A DNA stretch of 64,000 nucleotides, from assembly GCF_004519335.1 (NCBI RefSeq), contig NZ_SOZD01000008.1, positions 1 to 64,000 on the forward strand, read 5' to 3'. Positions 53,275 to 64,000 of the stretch are shown piece after piece. The translations under genes were made by a program, and so were the position numbers. Numbering within the stretch: position 1 is the first letter of the stretch; each line of letters begins with the position of its first letter. Origin of the DNA: Jiella endophytica. GTDB lineage: Bacteria; Pseudomonadota; Alphaproteobacteria; Rhizobiales; Rhizobiaceae. The notes beneath the pieces are model-generated. The model was not told where the DNA came from and searched no databases. It was given only the letters and a program-made list of their open reading frames with translations.

Positions 53275-53465
53275 TTTCATCCAGCCACAGCCAACAATCT
53301 GCCAAGTGCCCGCCGGCTTCGAGTGAGCCGACACCGCGGAACCGCGCGGTCTCGTCCCTTGTCCTGTGCGTCGTGCCTGCCGGTCCCTGCCGTTGCGAGA
53401 CCGCATGACCGCGCTGGACGCATGCCTGTGGACCGTCGTGTCGAAGGCTCGGCGCAAACGACGAA

Positions 53466-53485
53466 GGCCCGGCGATGGCCGGGCC
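53466..53485 (-). terminator. Hairpin downstream of flagellin
   Basis: GGCCCGGC, loop CATC, GCCGGGCC on the minus strand, followed by TTCGTCGTTT. An 8-bp stem about 90 nt after the flagellin stop; the T tract is interrupted, so it is a moderate terminator. Confidence 0.5.
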
Positions 53486-53572
53486 CTCCAGATGTCGGGA
53501 ACAGACCAAGGATCGAGATGATCCTCACGGTCCGAACGGATCGAGCGGGATGAGGATCCCGCGCCGCTGCCC

Positions 53573-54865
53573 TTAGCGGAAGAGCGACAGCAACGATTCC
53601 GAAGAGGCATTGGCGATCGACAGCGCCTGGACGCCGAGCTGCTGCTGGGTCTGCAGCGCCTTGAGCCGGGTGGACTCCTCGGTCATGTCGGCATCGACCA
53701 GCGTTCCGACGCCCGTGTCGATCGTGTCCATCAGCTTGGAGACGAACTCCGTCTGCATCTCGACGCGGTTCTGGATGGCACCGAGGCTGGATGCCGCGCT
53801 GGTGACCTGCGAAAGCGCCTCGTCGACGACCTTGATGTAGTTCTTGATGTCGGTGGTGGTGACCGAGCTGATGTCGATGTCCATGACGGAGATCGCCCCG
53901 GCCGAGGCCGCCGACGTCGCGGTCGCCGTTGTGTTGAGGCCGAGGCTGGCTGCGGTGATGCTGGAAGTGCCCGAGGCGGCCGCGTCGCCCAGCGAGAAGG
54001 TGTCCGTCGAGGAGAACACGACGTTGTCGGAACCGTCGATCGAGACGTCGATACCGGTGATGTCGGCATCCTTCAGCGCCTGGGTGAGGACCGCCGCGAG
54101 GTCGGCGTTCGACCGGATCGTGGTGTCGGTCAGGCCGGCATCGAGCAGCGTCTGGTCGGTGATCTCGACGGTCTTCGCCGCAGCGCCGCCCTGCTTGACC
54201 GAGAAGCTCACGAGGTCGTCGGTGTTGGCGAAGGAAACCGCCGTCGTCTCGACCGTTGCCGCCACGCCAGAGGTGTTGGTGTAGGTGTTGAGGTCGATGG
54301 TCTTGTCGAGAATGCCCGACTGCGCGCCGCCGGCGTCGATGTCGCCGAAGAGGCGGATATTGGTGATGTCGACGGAAATCGAACCGACGGTCAGCGAGCC
54401 CGAAGTGTCACGAGCGATCGTGGAAACGATTTCCTTGGCGAAGGCCGTGGAAGAGCCGGTCGACAGCCAGTTCTGTCCGGAGAACGAGGCCGAGTCGGCG
54501 ATCGTCTTCAGCTGGCCCTGGAGGGCCGTGATCTCGGACTGGATCTTCGACTTGTCGACGCCGTCCGACGTCGCTGTGGTCAGCTTCGCCTTGATCGAAT
54601 CGAGCATGTCCTTGGCCGAGTCGAGGCCGGTATAGGCGGCGTCGACGGTGGCGGCACCGATGCCGAGCGAATCGGCGACGGCGGACAGAGCGCTGTTGTC
54701 CGACCGCATGGTGGTGGCGATCGACCAATAAGCGGCGTTGTCCTTGGCTTCCGAAACCCGGTAGCCGGTCGAGATGCGGCCCTGGGTGGTGTCGAGCGAG
54801 TCGTTGATCGACTGAAGGCTCTGGAGAGCCGTCATGGCGGAGGTGTTGGTAACGATGCTGGTCAT
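53573..54865 (-). CDS. Flagellin
   Basis: 430 aa. Conserved N-terminal D0/D1 helices (MTSIVTNTSAMTALQSLQSI, RISTGYRVSEAKDNAAYWSI) and C-terminal helix (QTQQQLGVQALSIANASSES, then LLSLFR), with a Ser/Thr/Ala-rich variable middle exposed on the filament. Alphaproteobacterial flagellins are exported without a signal peptide. Start at 54865 with GGGACGCAG upstream. No other flagellar genes are in the window, so this copy lies apart from the flagellar cluster. Confidence 0.92.
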   Translation of the reverse strand: MTSIVTNTSAMTALQSLQSINDSLDTTQGRISTGYRVSEAKDNAAYWSIATTMRSDNSALSAVADSLGIGAATVDAAYTGLDSAKDMLDSIKAKLTTATSDGVDKSKIQSEITALQGQLKTIADSASFSGQNWLSTGSSTAFAKEIVSTIARDTSGSLTVGSISVDITNIRLFGDIDAGGAQSGILDKTIDLNTYTNTSGVAATVETTAVSFANTDDLVSFSVKQGGAAAKTVEITDQTLLDAGLTDTTIRSNADLAAVLTQALKDADITGIDVSIDGSDNVVFSSTDTFSLGDAAASGTSSITAASLGLNTTATATSAASAGAISVMDIDISSVTTTDIKNYIKVVDEALSQVTSAASSLGAIQNRVEMQTEFVSKLMDTIDTGVGTLVDADMTEESTRLKALQTQQQLGVQALSIANASSESLLSLFR

Positions 54866-55216
54866 CAGTCTGCGTCCCATACGCAAGCACAAGATTGGGA
54901 CATTCCGGGCTGGCCGGTAACGCGATACGGCGTCATGCCTGCGCCCGGCAGTGGTGTCGGGGGACGCATCGCGATGGGGAGTTGATGCCGCGCCAGCTCG
55001 TTAGAAAAACCTAACGGCGACGAACGATAGGCCGCCCCGTGGTTGAAAAGAGAATTTAGCCCTAATGATCGGTAAACGCGGTCGAGTGCGCAATCCGCGG
55101 TCCTGCATCCGGCGAGAGGTCTCGCCACGGCCCGGCAAGCCCCTGTCATCGCTGACATTCTTCGTTCCGGATCGATGTTGGCAGATGCGAGCCTCTGAGC
55201 CGCTTCCGCCTTGCCG
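54866..55216. other. Flagellin upstream region
   Basis: 351 nt containing the flagellin promoter on the minus strand. CGTTAG (54999-55004) and CTAACG (55011-55016) form an inverted repeat with an A-rich centre, about 135 nt upstream of the start, which could be an operator. No clear sigma-28 promoter was recognised. Confidence 0.4.
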
Positions 55217-55843
55217 CTACCAGTGAACGGCCGAAGACAACGCCGATCCGGCACCGTCGACCAGCGACCCGACCTCGCCGGAAACGAACCGCGCGCCCGT
55301 CGCGATGGGCCGGGTGATCCGTGCCGCAAGGTCGGGATCATCGGGCTCGGCTTGCGCGGCGAACGATGAGTGAGTGCCGCTCGCCGCTCCTCGGCCCGAG
55401 CCGGTCTTCGGCATTTCGTCATCGGCCAGCAGCGGATCGCGGGATTCGCAGCCGCGCAAGCAGGTGTCGAACAGGATGACGCCTGCGGGGATCGTCTGAT
55501 CCTTGCCGCTGCGCGATTTCGGCGGCGTCGCTTCCGCCAGCTGCCGCCCGGCCGGCTCCGACGAGGTCTTCGGCGCCGACGTCGCATCGGCCAGGGTTTG
55601 GCTTGGCGGCGCATCCGCCCCGGCGGGCTCTGCAGCGGGCGACTGATCAATCCCGGGCATTGGCCCGATCGTGGCGGTCGGCAAAGGCGCCTCGACAGCG
55701 GGAGCGGGCCCATCCTCCTTGCCGAAGATCAGCGTCGTCAGCCCTGCCCCGCCGCCCAGCGCATGCAGCGCCACCATCACCGAACCGGAAAGCAGCGCCT
55801 GCGAAGCGAAGCGGCGCGACAGCCGCAGCACGAAACCGATCAT
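55217..55843 (-). CDS. Hypothetical membrane-anchored protein
   Basis: 208 aa. N-terminal basic residues and one hydrophobic helix (SQALLSGSVMVALHALGGGA), then a long Pro/Ala/Glu/Ser-rich periplasmic stretch with no fold signal, a CLRGCESRDPL segment, and a C-terminus with ITRPIATGARFVSGEVGSLV. No family recognised. Start at 55843 with CGGAGAAG. Its neighbours on the same strand are flagellin (downstream) and a small secreted protein (upstream), but nothing links it to motility. Confidence 0.55.
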   Translation of the reverse strand: MIGFVLRLSRRFASQALLSGSVMVALHALGGGAGLTTLIFGKEDGPAPAVEAPLPTATIGPMPGIDQSPAAEPAGADAPPSQTLADATSAPKTSSEPAGRQLAEATPPKSRSGKDQTIPAGVILFDTCLRGCESRDPLLADDEMPKTGSGRGAASGTHSSFAAQAEPDDPDLAARITRPIATGARFVSGEVGSLVDGAGSALSSAVHW

Positions 55844-56267
55844 CCGCTTCTCCGTCGATTCCGACGATCGCCCCGTTCCGCTTTCAGCAGCGGGGCGCCA
55901 TCGATTCAGCGTCGCGCGGAATCTCCGATCCCATCCCGGCATAAATCGGACCGTTGGATGACGTTTTGTTGCGAGCGGCTGCCGGCCGAGGTGACGCGCA
56001 GCGGCGTGCGAGGGGAGAAAAGATCCCGCAGCGTCTGCCGGCTGGGTTGCTGGCAGTCCATCGCAACCTGAAACGACAGGCCAATCGTCCGGGTGTAATT
56101 GCGCCCACAAGGACGCAGGTTACGTCCCACGGTCACTGATAGCGACAGGTCCAGCCGTGGCTCTGGCCACGCAAAAAGGGACCGCCCATGTCACTCGGGC
56201 GATCCCCCAAAGCTTTGCTCATTCATCGCAAGCGCGCGGTCGCGCGCGAGACAAGCCTTCAGCTAGG
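55844..56267. other. Intergenic region holding a terminator
   Basis: 424 nt. Apart from the terminator at 56173-56205 I see no gene; short frames here are antisense noise. Confidence 0.4.
56173..56205 (-). terminator. Rho-independent terminator of the small secreted protein gene
   Basis: Minus strand: GGGATCGCCC, loop GAGTGACAT, GGGCGGTCCC, then TTTTT. A 10-bp stem with one G-U pair and a good T tract, 62 nt after the stop codon. Confidence 0.82.
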
Positions 56268-56636
56268 TCAGTTGCTGGTCTGCCCCGGAACGAGGCCGCC
56301 TGCCGGCGCCGTGGTGTCCGAACCGTTGCCCATGTCGCCGCTCTTGGCAGTCGAGGAACCGGCCGAATCCGAGTTGGTCGCCTCGTTGCTGTTCATGGTT
56401 CCACCACTCGTCGACATGGTGGAGCCGGTCGAGTTGGTCGTGGCCGCGTCGTCGCACTGGGCCGCGGTCGGATTCGCGGCGCAGTCGGTCGCCGAGCCGG
56501 AAGTCGTCGGCGCTTCTTCGTTGGAGCGCGAGGAATCCATCTGGGCGGAAGTCTCCGCGGCAGTGCCCGTCCCGGTCTGGGCGAAGGCAGGCGCAGCGAA
56601 AAGGGTGGCGGCCGCAGCCGCGACGAGGAGTTTCAT
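56268..56636 (-). CDS. Small Ser/Thr-rich secreted protein
   Basis: 122 aa. Signal peptide MKLLVAAAAATLFAAPAFAQ, then a low-complexity Ser/Thr/Asn/Gly/Met-rich chain (STGSTMSTSGGTMNSNEATN) with one Cys pair (DCAANPTAAQCDD). Probably a disordered periplasmic protein; no family recognised. Start with CAAGGACGATGTC. It has its own terminator and is a monocistronic unit. Confidence 0.65.
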   Translation of the reverse strand: MKLLVAAAAATLFAAPAFAQTGTGTAAETSAQMDSSRSNEEAPTTSGSATDCAANPTAAQCDDAATTNSTGSTMSTSGGTMNSNEATNSDSAGSSTAKSGDMGNGSDTTAPAGGLVPGQTSN

Positions 56637-57210
56637 GACATCGTCCTTGAGATATTTCCGATGCCTGTAAAATGCTCACTCGGCTGTTCAGTTGCGGTGC
56701 CGAAACATCTTTGTTTTCAGCCACCTACCAACTCCGATGATCAATCGGGCGTGATCGTCCTTGACGACGCGCAATCTCCGGCCAGGCCTCGCAGGCGGAA
56801 ACTCAGGCGCATCGCGCCAGCCCCCGCACGCGCAAATCGGCAGAACGCGCGATCATACAGACGACCGCCGGCGCTCGGTGCCCTGTCGGGAGGCAACGGG
56901 ACAAAGGATCTGTCGGGATTGGAAGACTGGATGGCCGGTCGATGCGATTTGACGCCGTCGGACGGGTGTCCCGGGCCGGTCGGCAACGACACGGCGATGC
57001 GCGGGATAGCGTTGGACATCGGTCCGATGCCCCTTGCCGGGGCACGCCCCGGGCAAGCGATCATGCAAAGGGTATCGATTGTCGTGCGGGCCACTGCCCG
57101 CAACCGCCCCGAAAACCCGCCAGCGACAGGTCGCGATCACGGTATCCTGAAACTTCGGGAAAGCGGCCGCGGGTCCAGCCTGCGTCTGCAGGCCGGACCC
57201 GAAAACGGTC
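56637..57210. other. Long intergenic region upstream of the small secreted protein
   Basis: 574 nt between the HU gene stop and the secreted-protein start. It should carry the latter's promoter. I found no RNA gene, repeat or ORF with protein character. Confidence 0.4.
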
Positions 57211-57486
57211 TTACTTGTTGACGGCGTCCTTCAGGCCCTTGCCGGGCGCGAATTTCGGCACGTTGCGAGCCGGAATGTCCACCTCGGCGCCGGTCGAGGG
57301 ATTGCGTCCCTTCGAGGCAGCACGGTGCGAGACCGAGAAGGTCCCGAAGCCCACCAGGCGGACATCGTCGCCCTTGGACATCGCGGACTCGATCGCGTCG
57401 AAAACGGCATCGACCGCAGAGCCGGCCTGCTGCTTCGAAAGCTCCGCCTGTTCGGCAACGGCCGAGACGAGATCATTTTTATTCAT
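57211..57486 (-). CDS. hup: HU family DNA-binding protein
   Basis: 91 aa. Starts MNKNDLVSAVAEQAELSKQQ; the core VGFGTFSVSHRAASKGRNPS and the DNA-gripping arm NPSTGAEVDIPARNVPKF are diagnostic of HU/IHF. Nucleoid architectural protein. Start at 57486 with a perfect AAGGAGGATGCCT. It follows lon, the usual order in rhizobia. Confidence 0.95.
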   Translation of the reverse strand: MNKNDLVSAVAEQAELSKQQAGSAVDAVFDAIESAMSKGDDVRLVGFGTFSVSHRAASKGRNPSTGAEVDIPARNVPKFAPGKGLKDAVNK

Positions 57487-57604
57487 AGGCATCCTCCTTG
57501 TCGGGCGTCTGAGCCCATCTGATTCCATACAGAGAACCAGCGATCACTTTTGCGGAAAGGCTCTAATTCGGCAATGTCCGAGAGCCTGGAATTGCCGGGT
57601 GTGT

Positions 57605-57636
57605 AAAAAAATGCCGCCCGTAAAGGCGGCATTTCT
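57605..57636 (-). terminator. Rho-independent terminator of lon
   Basis: Minus strand: AAATGCCGCC, loop TTTACG, GGCGGCATTT, then TTTT. A near-perfect 10-bp stem with a T run 22 nt after the lon stop codon. Confidence 0.92.
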
Positions 57637-57657
57637 CACATAATCCGCGAGGTGAGG

Positions 57658-60078
<2,421 letters not shown>

Positions 60079-60239
60079 GATTTTTCCTTTCTACGGCCAA
60101 GGCCGTGTGCGGCCCTCAAGCGTAAACCTTAATCCTAAGCGCTTGCGCGAGAGGCCATTCGCCGAACCCAATCTGGCGTCGGAATCCCTGATTTTCAAGC
60201 GCTCCGGCGCCTTTTGGCGCTGCAGCAACAGATCCACGC

Positions 60240-60280
60240 AAGACAAAGAAATGCCCGCCACGGTTAACCGGGGCGGGCAT
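60240..60280 (-). terminator. Terminator of clpX
   Basis: Minus strand: ATGCCCGCC, loop of 12 nt (CCGGTTAACCGT), GGCGGGCAT, then TTTCTTTGTCT. A 9-bp stem with a T-rich tail, about 37 nt after the clpX stop codon. Confidence 0.8.
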
Positions 60281-60316
60281 CCGACGATTGGAAGTCCGAA
60301 GGGGCGAGACGATTCG

Positions 60317-61585
<1,269 letters not shown>

Positions 61586-61821
61586 TCGTCTTTCCTTCCG
61601 ATCGGGTAAACGGCACCCGTTTGCGTCTCTACTGCGAAACTGCGCCCGACGAGGGCGTGCATTCGAACCCGGTGCGGGAGCGCCGATTCCTCTTAGAACC
61701 TCACATAGCAATCCACATCATACGGCATAACGCCAATTGCTTATGTGGCCCTTAACGAGGATTCCCGACATTATCGACGTTCAACTGTGGCCGGCAAGTG
61801 ACGAACCGGCGCGAATTGCCC

Positions 61822-62454
61822 CTATCGGGACAATTCCTTCTCCAGAGCCTCGCGGGATGAATAGACCTTGTCGATCAGGCCGAACGCCTGTGCCTCGCCG
61901 GCCGTCATGAAGTGGTCACGGTCGAGAGTGCGTTCAATGGTTTCGTAGTCCTGGCCGGTGTGTTCGACATAGACCTCGTTGAGGCGCCGCTTCAGCTTGA
62001 TGATGTCCTGCGCGTGACGCTCGATGTCCGAGGCTTGGCCGGAGAAGCCGCCGGAAGGCTGATGCACCATGATCCGGGCGTTCGGCGTCGCGAAACGCAT
62101 GTCCTTGTGGCCGGCGCAGAGCAGCAGCGACCCCATCGAAGCGGCCTGGCCGATGCAGAGCGTCGAGACGGCGGGCTTGATGAACTGCATGGTGTCGTAG
62201 ATCGCCATGCCGGAGGTCACCACGCCGCCGGGGGAGTTGATGTAGAGCGCGATTTCCTTCTTCGGGTTTTCCGCCTCGAGGAACAGCAGCTGGGCGCAGA
62301 CCAGCGTCGCCATGGAGTCCTCGATCGGACCGGTGATGAAGATCACCCGCTCCTTGAGGAGTCGCGAGAAGATGTCATAGGCGCGCTCGCCGCGATTGGT
62401 CTGTTCGACCACCATCGGAACGAGGTTCATCGCGGTTTCGATCGGGTGATTCAT
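61822..62454 (-). CDS. clpP: ATP-dependent Clp protease proteolytic subunit ClpP
   Basis: 210 aa, the normal length. Catalytic Ser in [13 protein letters not shown], His in IMVHQPSGG, and Asp in [10 protein letters not shown]. Forms the tetradecameric chamber that works with ClpX or ClpA. Starts [19 protein letters not shown]. The first gene of the clpP-clpX-lon-hup block. Confidence 0.97.
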   Translation of the reverse strand: MNHPIETAMNLVPMVVEQTNRGERAYDIFSRLLKERVIFITGPIEDSMATLVCAQLLFLEAENPKKEIALYINSPGGVVTSGMAIYDTMQFIKPAVSTLCIGQAASMGSLLLCAGHKDMRFATPNARIMVHQPSGGFSGQASDIERHAQDIIKLKRRLNEVYVEHTGQDYETIERTLDRDHFMTAGEAQAFGLIDKVYSSREALEKELSR

Positions 62455-62678
62455 CGTGGTGTCTCAAAGGTCGCGAAAAATGGGCTGTGCCACTCCCGCC
62501 GGGAATCAGCGGAAGAAAGCGTTCGTCCTAGATAGGGCGTAGCGCCGGCGCTTCGCAACCCGTCCGCCGGTCGCGGCGCCGGCAGTCTGGCAATGGAGTA
62601 AATGCCAAGCCTTGCTGCCTATCGGCCGCGACGCACCGCCACTGCGGCGGTGGCGCCCTGCCGGACGCGCCGTCGCGG

Positions 62679-64000
62679 TTAACCGCGGCCGCCGCCGGCG
62701 CTGTCGATATCGACCTGATCCGGCGGGATCGGCCGTCCGTCCGCCTCGCTCGTCCCGTGTCTGGTCATGTCCCGGTCCTCGCTCGGGCGCTGCACGGCTT
62801 CCGATTCGACGACCTTCTGCCTGGCCGCAGGGTCGTTGCGCATGCGGATCGGCGGCGCCTTGCCGTCGCGATCCTCGCCGAACCAGATGGTCATGTGCGG
62901 GAACGGGATCTCGATGCCGCGCTCGTCGGCAATCCGCTTCACGATCTCGCGATAGGCCCGGCCGACACCCCATTGGGTGCCCGGCTTGGTCATCACGCGG
63001 CCACGCACGACGACGGCCGAATCGCCGAGTTCGTTGACGCCCCACATGTCGAAGCCGGAGATCAGGTTCTCGCCGACATTGGTGCCTTTCAGCTCCTCGA
63101 AGGCGTCGATCATCATCGCTTTCACGTCCTCGACGTTCTCGCGGTAGGCGACGCCGATATCGGCGACGTAGTAGGCGAAGTCCTTGGAGAAGTTCGCCAC
63201 CTGATCGACCGACGAGAACGGGATCAGGTACCACGTGCCGTCGACGCTTCGAAGGCCGACCGAGCGAACGGTCAGCTGCTCGACGACGCCGGACACGCCG
63301 TTCAATTCGACGACGTCGCCCTCGTTCATGGCGTTCTGGATCTGGATGAAGGCGCCGGTGATGATGTCCTGCACCAGCTTCTGCGCACCGAAACCGATGG
63401 CGAGGCCGACGACACCGGCACCGGCGAGGAGCGGCGCGATGTCGATGCCGATCTGCGAGAGCACCAGCATCGAGATGACGACGACGAGGGTGATCGTGAA
63501 GGCATTGCGGAAGAGCGACAAAAGCGTGCGCTCGCGTGCCGTCGGGACCCGGCCGTAATTCGGGTTCAGCCGGTATTCGATCCAGGACGAGACGCCGAGA
63601 TAGATGCCGACGGCAATGACCACGATCAGCAGGGCGCCGAGGAATCCGGCGATGATCGTCTGGCCGGTGTTGGAGGAGAACCAGCCGGCGAAATTGGAAA
63701 TGTCCCAGGCGTCGAGGATATAGGTGAAGACGACGATCACCACGACGACGCTGAACACCGTCAATATCTTCGGCACGAAGCCGTTCAGCCTGCGCTCGAG
63801 CAGCGGCAGGCGATATTTCAGCTCCTGCGGCACCGTCACGCCATGGGCGATCATCCGCGACAGGGTCGAGAACAGAAGGCCGCCCAGCGCCATGGCGGCG
63901 ATCGACTTGCCGGCCGCGACGGCGACGAACTGCAAGCCGTCGCGCGGGCTCTGCAGCCAGACGACGAAGACGGCGATCGCCGCGGCGATGGCGAGGACCC
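62679..64000 (-). CDS. MscS-family mechanosensitive channel (partial, runs off the right edge)
   Basis: At least 440 aa are visible; the frame is open to the window edge, where VLAIAAAIAVFVVWLQ adds another membrane helix, so the true start lies outside. Several further helices precede the MscS pore helix region LAGAGVVGLAIGFGAQKLVQ and the beta domain with GDVVELNGVSGVVEQLTVRS, then the C-terminal PFPHMTIWFGE. Opens under membrane tension to release solutes. The C-terminal tail (PPDQVDIDSAGGGRG) is likely disordered. Confidence 0.9.
   Translation of the reverse strand, partial: VLAIAAAIAVFVVWLQSPRDGLQFVAVAAGKSIAAMALGGLLFSTLSRMIAHGVTVPQELKYRLPLLERRLNGFVPKILTVFSVVVVIVVFTYILDAWDISNFAGWFSSNTGQTIIAGFLGALLIVVIAVGIYLGVSSWIEYRLNPNYGRVPTARERTLLSLFRNAFTITLVVVISMLVLSQIGIDIAPLLAGAGVVGLAIGFGAQKLVQDIITGAFIQIQNAMNEGDVVELNGVSGVVEQLTVRSVGLRSVDGTWYLIPFSSVDQVANFSKDFAYYVADIGVAYRENVEDVKAMMIDAFEELKGTNVGENLISGFDMWGVNELGDSAVVVRGRVMTKPGTQWGVGRAYREIVKRIADERGIEIPFPHMTIWFGEDRDGKAPPIRMRNDPAARQKVVESEAVQRPSEDRDMTRHGTSEADGRPIPPDQVDIDSAGGGRG

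Noticed and set aside
62676-62687. GCGGTTAACCGC palindrome at the MscS stop codon
   Set aside because: Too short and without a T tract; probably chance around the TAA stop.

Overview
This is a GC-rich alphaproteobacterial chromosome window, most likely Hyphomicrobiales (Rhizobiales) and possibly an Aurantimonadaceae-like genome; the family-level placement is inference. The evidence is the rhizobial-type 5' end of a 16S rRNA gene at the left edge with a CTATAT-type rRNA promoter, an ActS/ActR pair next to hrpB, PmtA-type phospholipid methyltransferases next to dnaJ, a DUF1476 (ATPase zeta) gene, a perfect CtrA box, and a lon-clpX-clpP block.

Layout. 1-6000: 16S 5' end and long leader (minus strand), then cell-wall enzymes (M23 endopeptidase, extensin-like protein, L,D-transpeptidase). 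6200-6800: a double palindromic element and a DUF3297 gene. 6900-14000: CtrA-box methyltransferase, ActR, ActS, a YciF-type protein and HrpB. 13974-18374: a YnjBCD-type ABC importer operon interrupted by a TumE/TumA-like toxin-antitoxin pair. 18579-30042: general housekeeping (SDR, an endonuclease III remnant, HdeD, FMN reductase, two PmtA-like enzymes, DnaJ, an acyltransferase, Dps, and a mannose-sugar pair manC plus phosphomannomutase).

30556-48863 is the most unusual part. Thirteen genes run in one direction, and nearly all products are exported or membrane-anchored: a di-heme c-type cytochrome, two OmpA-domain proteins, a large caspase-like protein with Cys-rich repeats, a membrane protein whose N-terminal half resembles the Lon (S16) proteolytic fold, a trypsin-like protease, a subtilisin, an SH3 protein with a CxxCH haem motif, an SH3-YceI protein and several unknowns. 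Several are tied together by shared private modules: an INAILGG segment in three secreted proteins, a CQ...LCxLxLRNxSD domain in two, and a Cys-rich SH3-like domain in two. I propose that these genes form a periplasmic multi-protease/redox system that I cannot match to a described one.

48993-64000: an RBBP9-like hydrolase, ATPase zeta, a phage-like lysis cassette without other phage genes, a phosphoglycolate phosphatase-like gene, tRNA-Val(CAC), a flagellin with no other flagellar gene near, two small exported proteins, then HU, lon, clpX, clpP and an MscS-type channel that runs off the right edge. Starts were chosen by Shine-Dalgarno spacing and signal peptides. All family assignments come from reading motifs; no searches were run.
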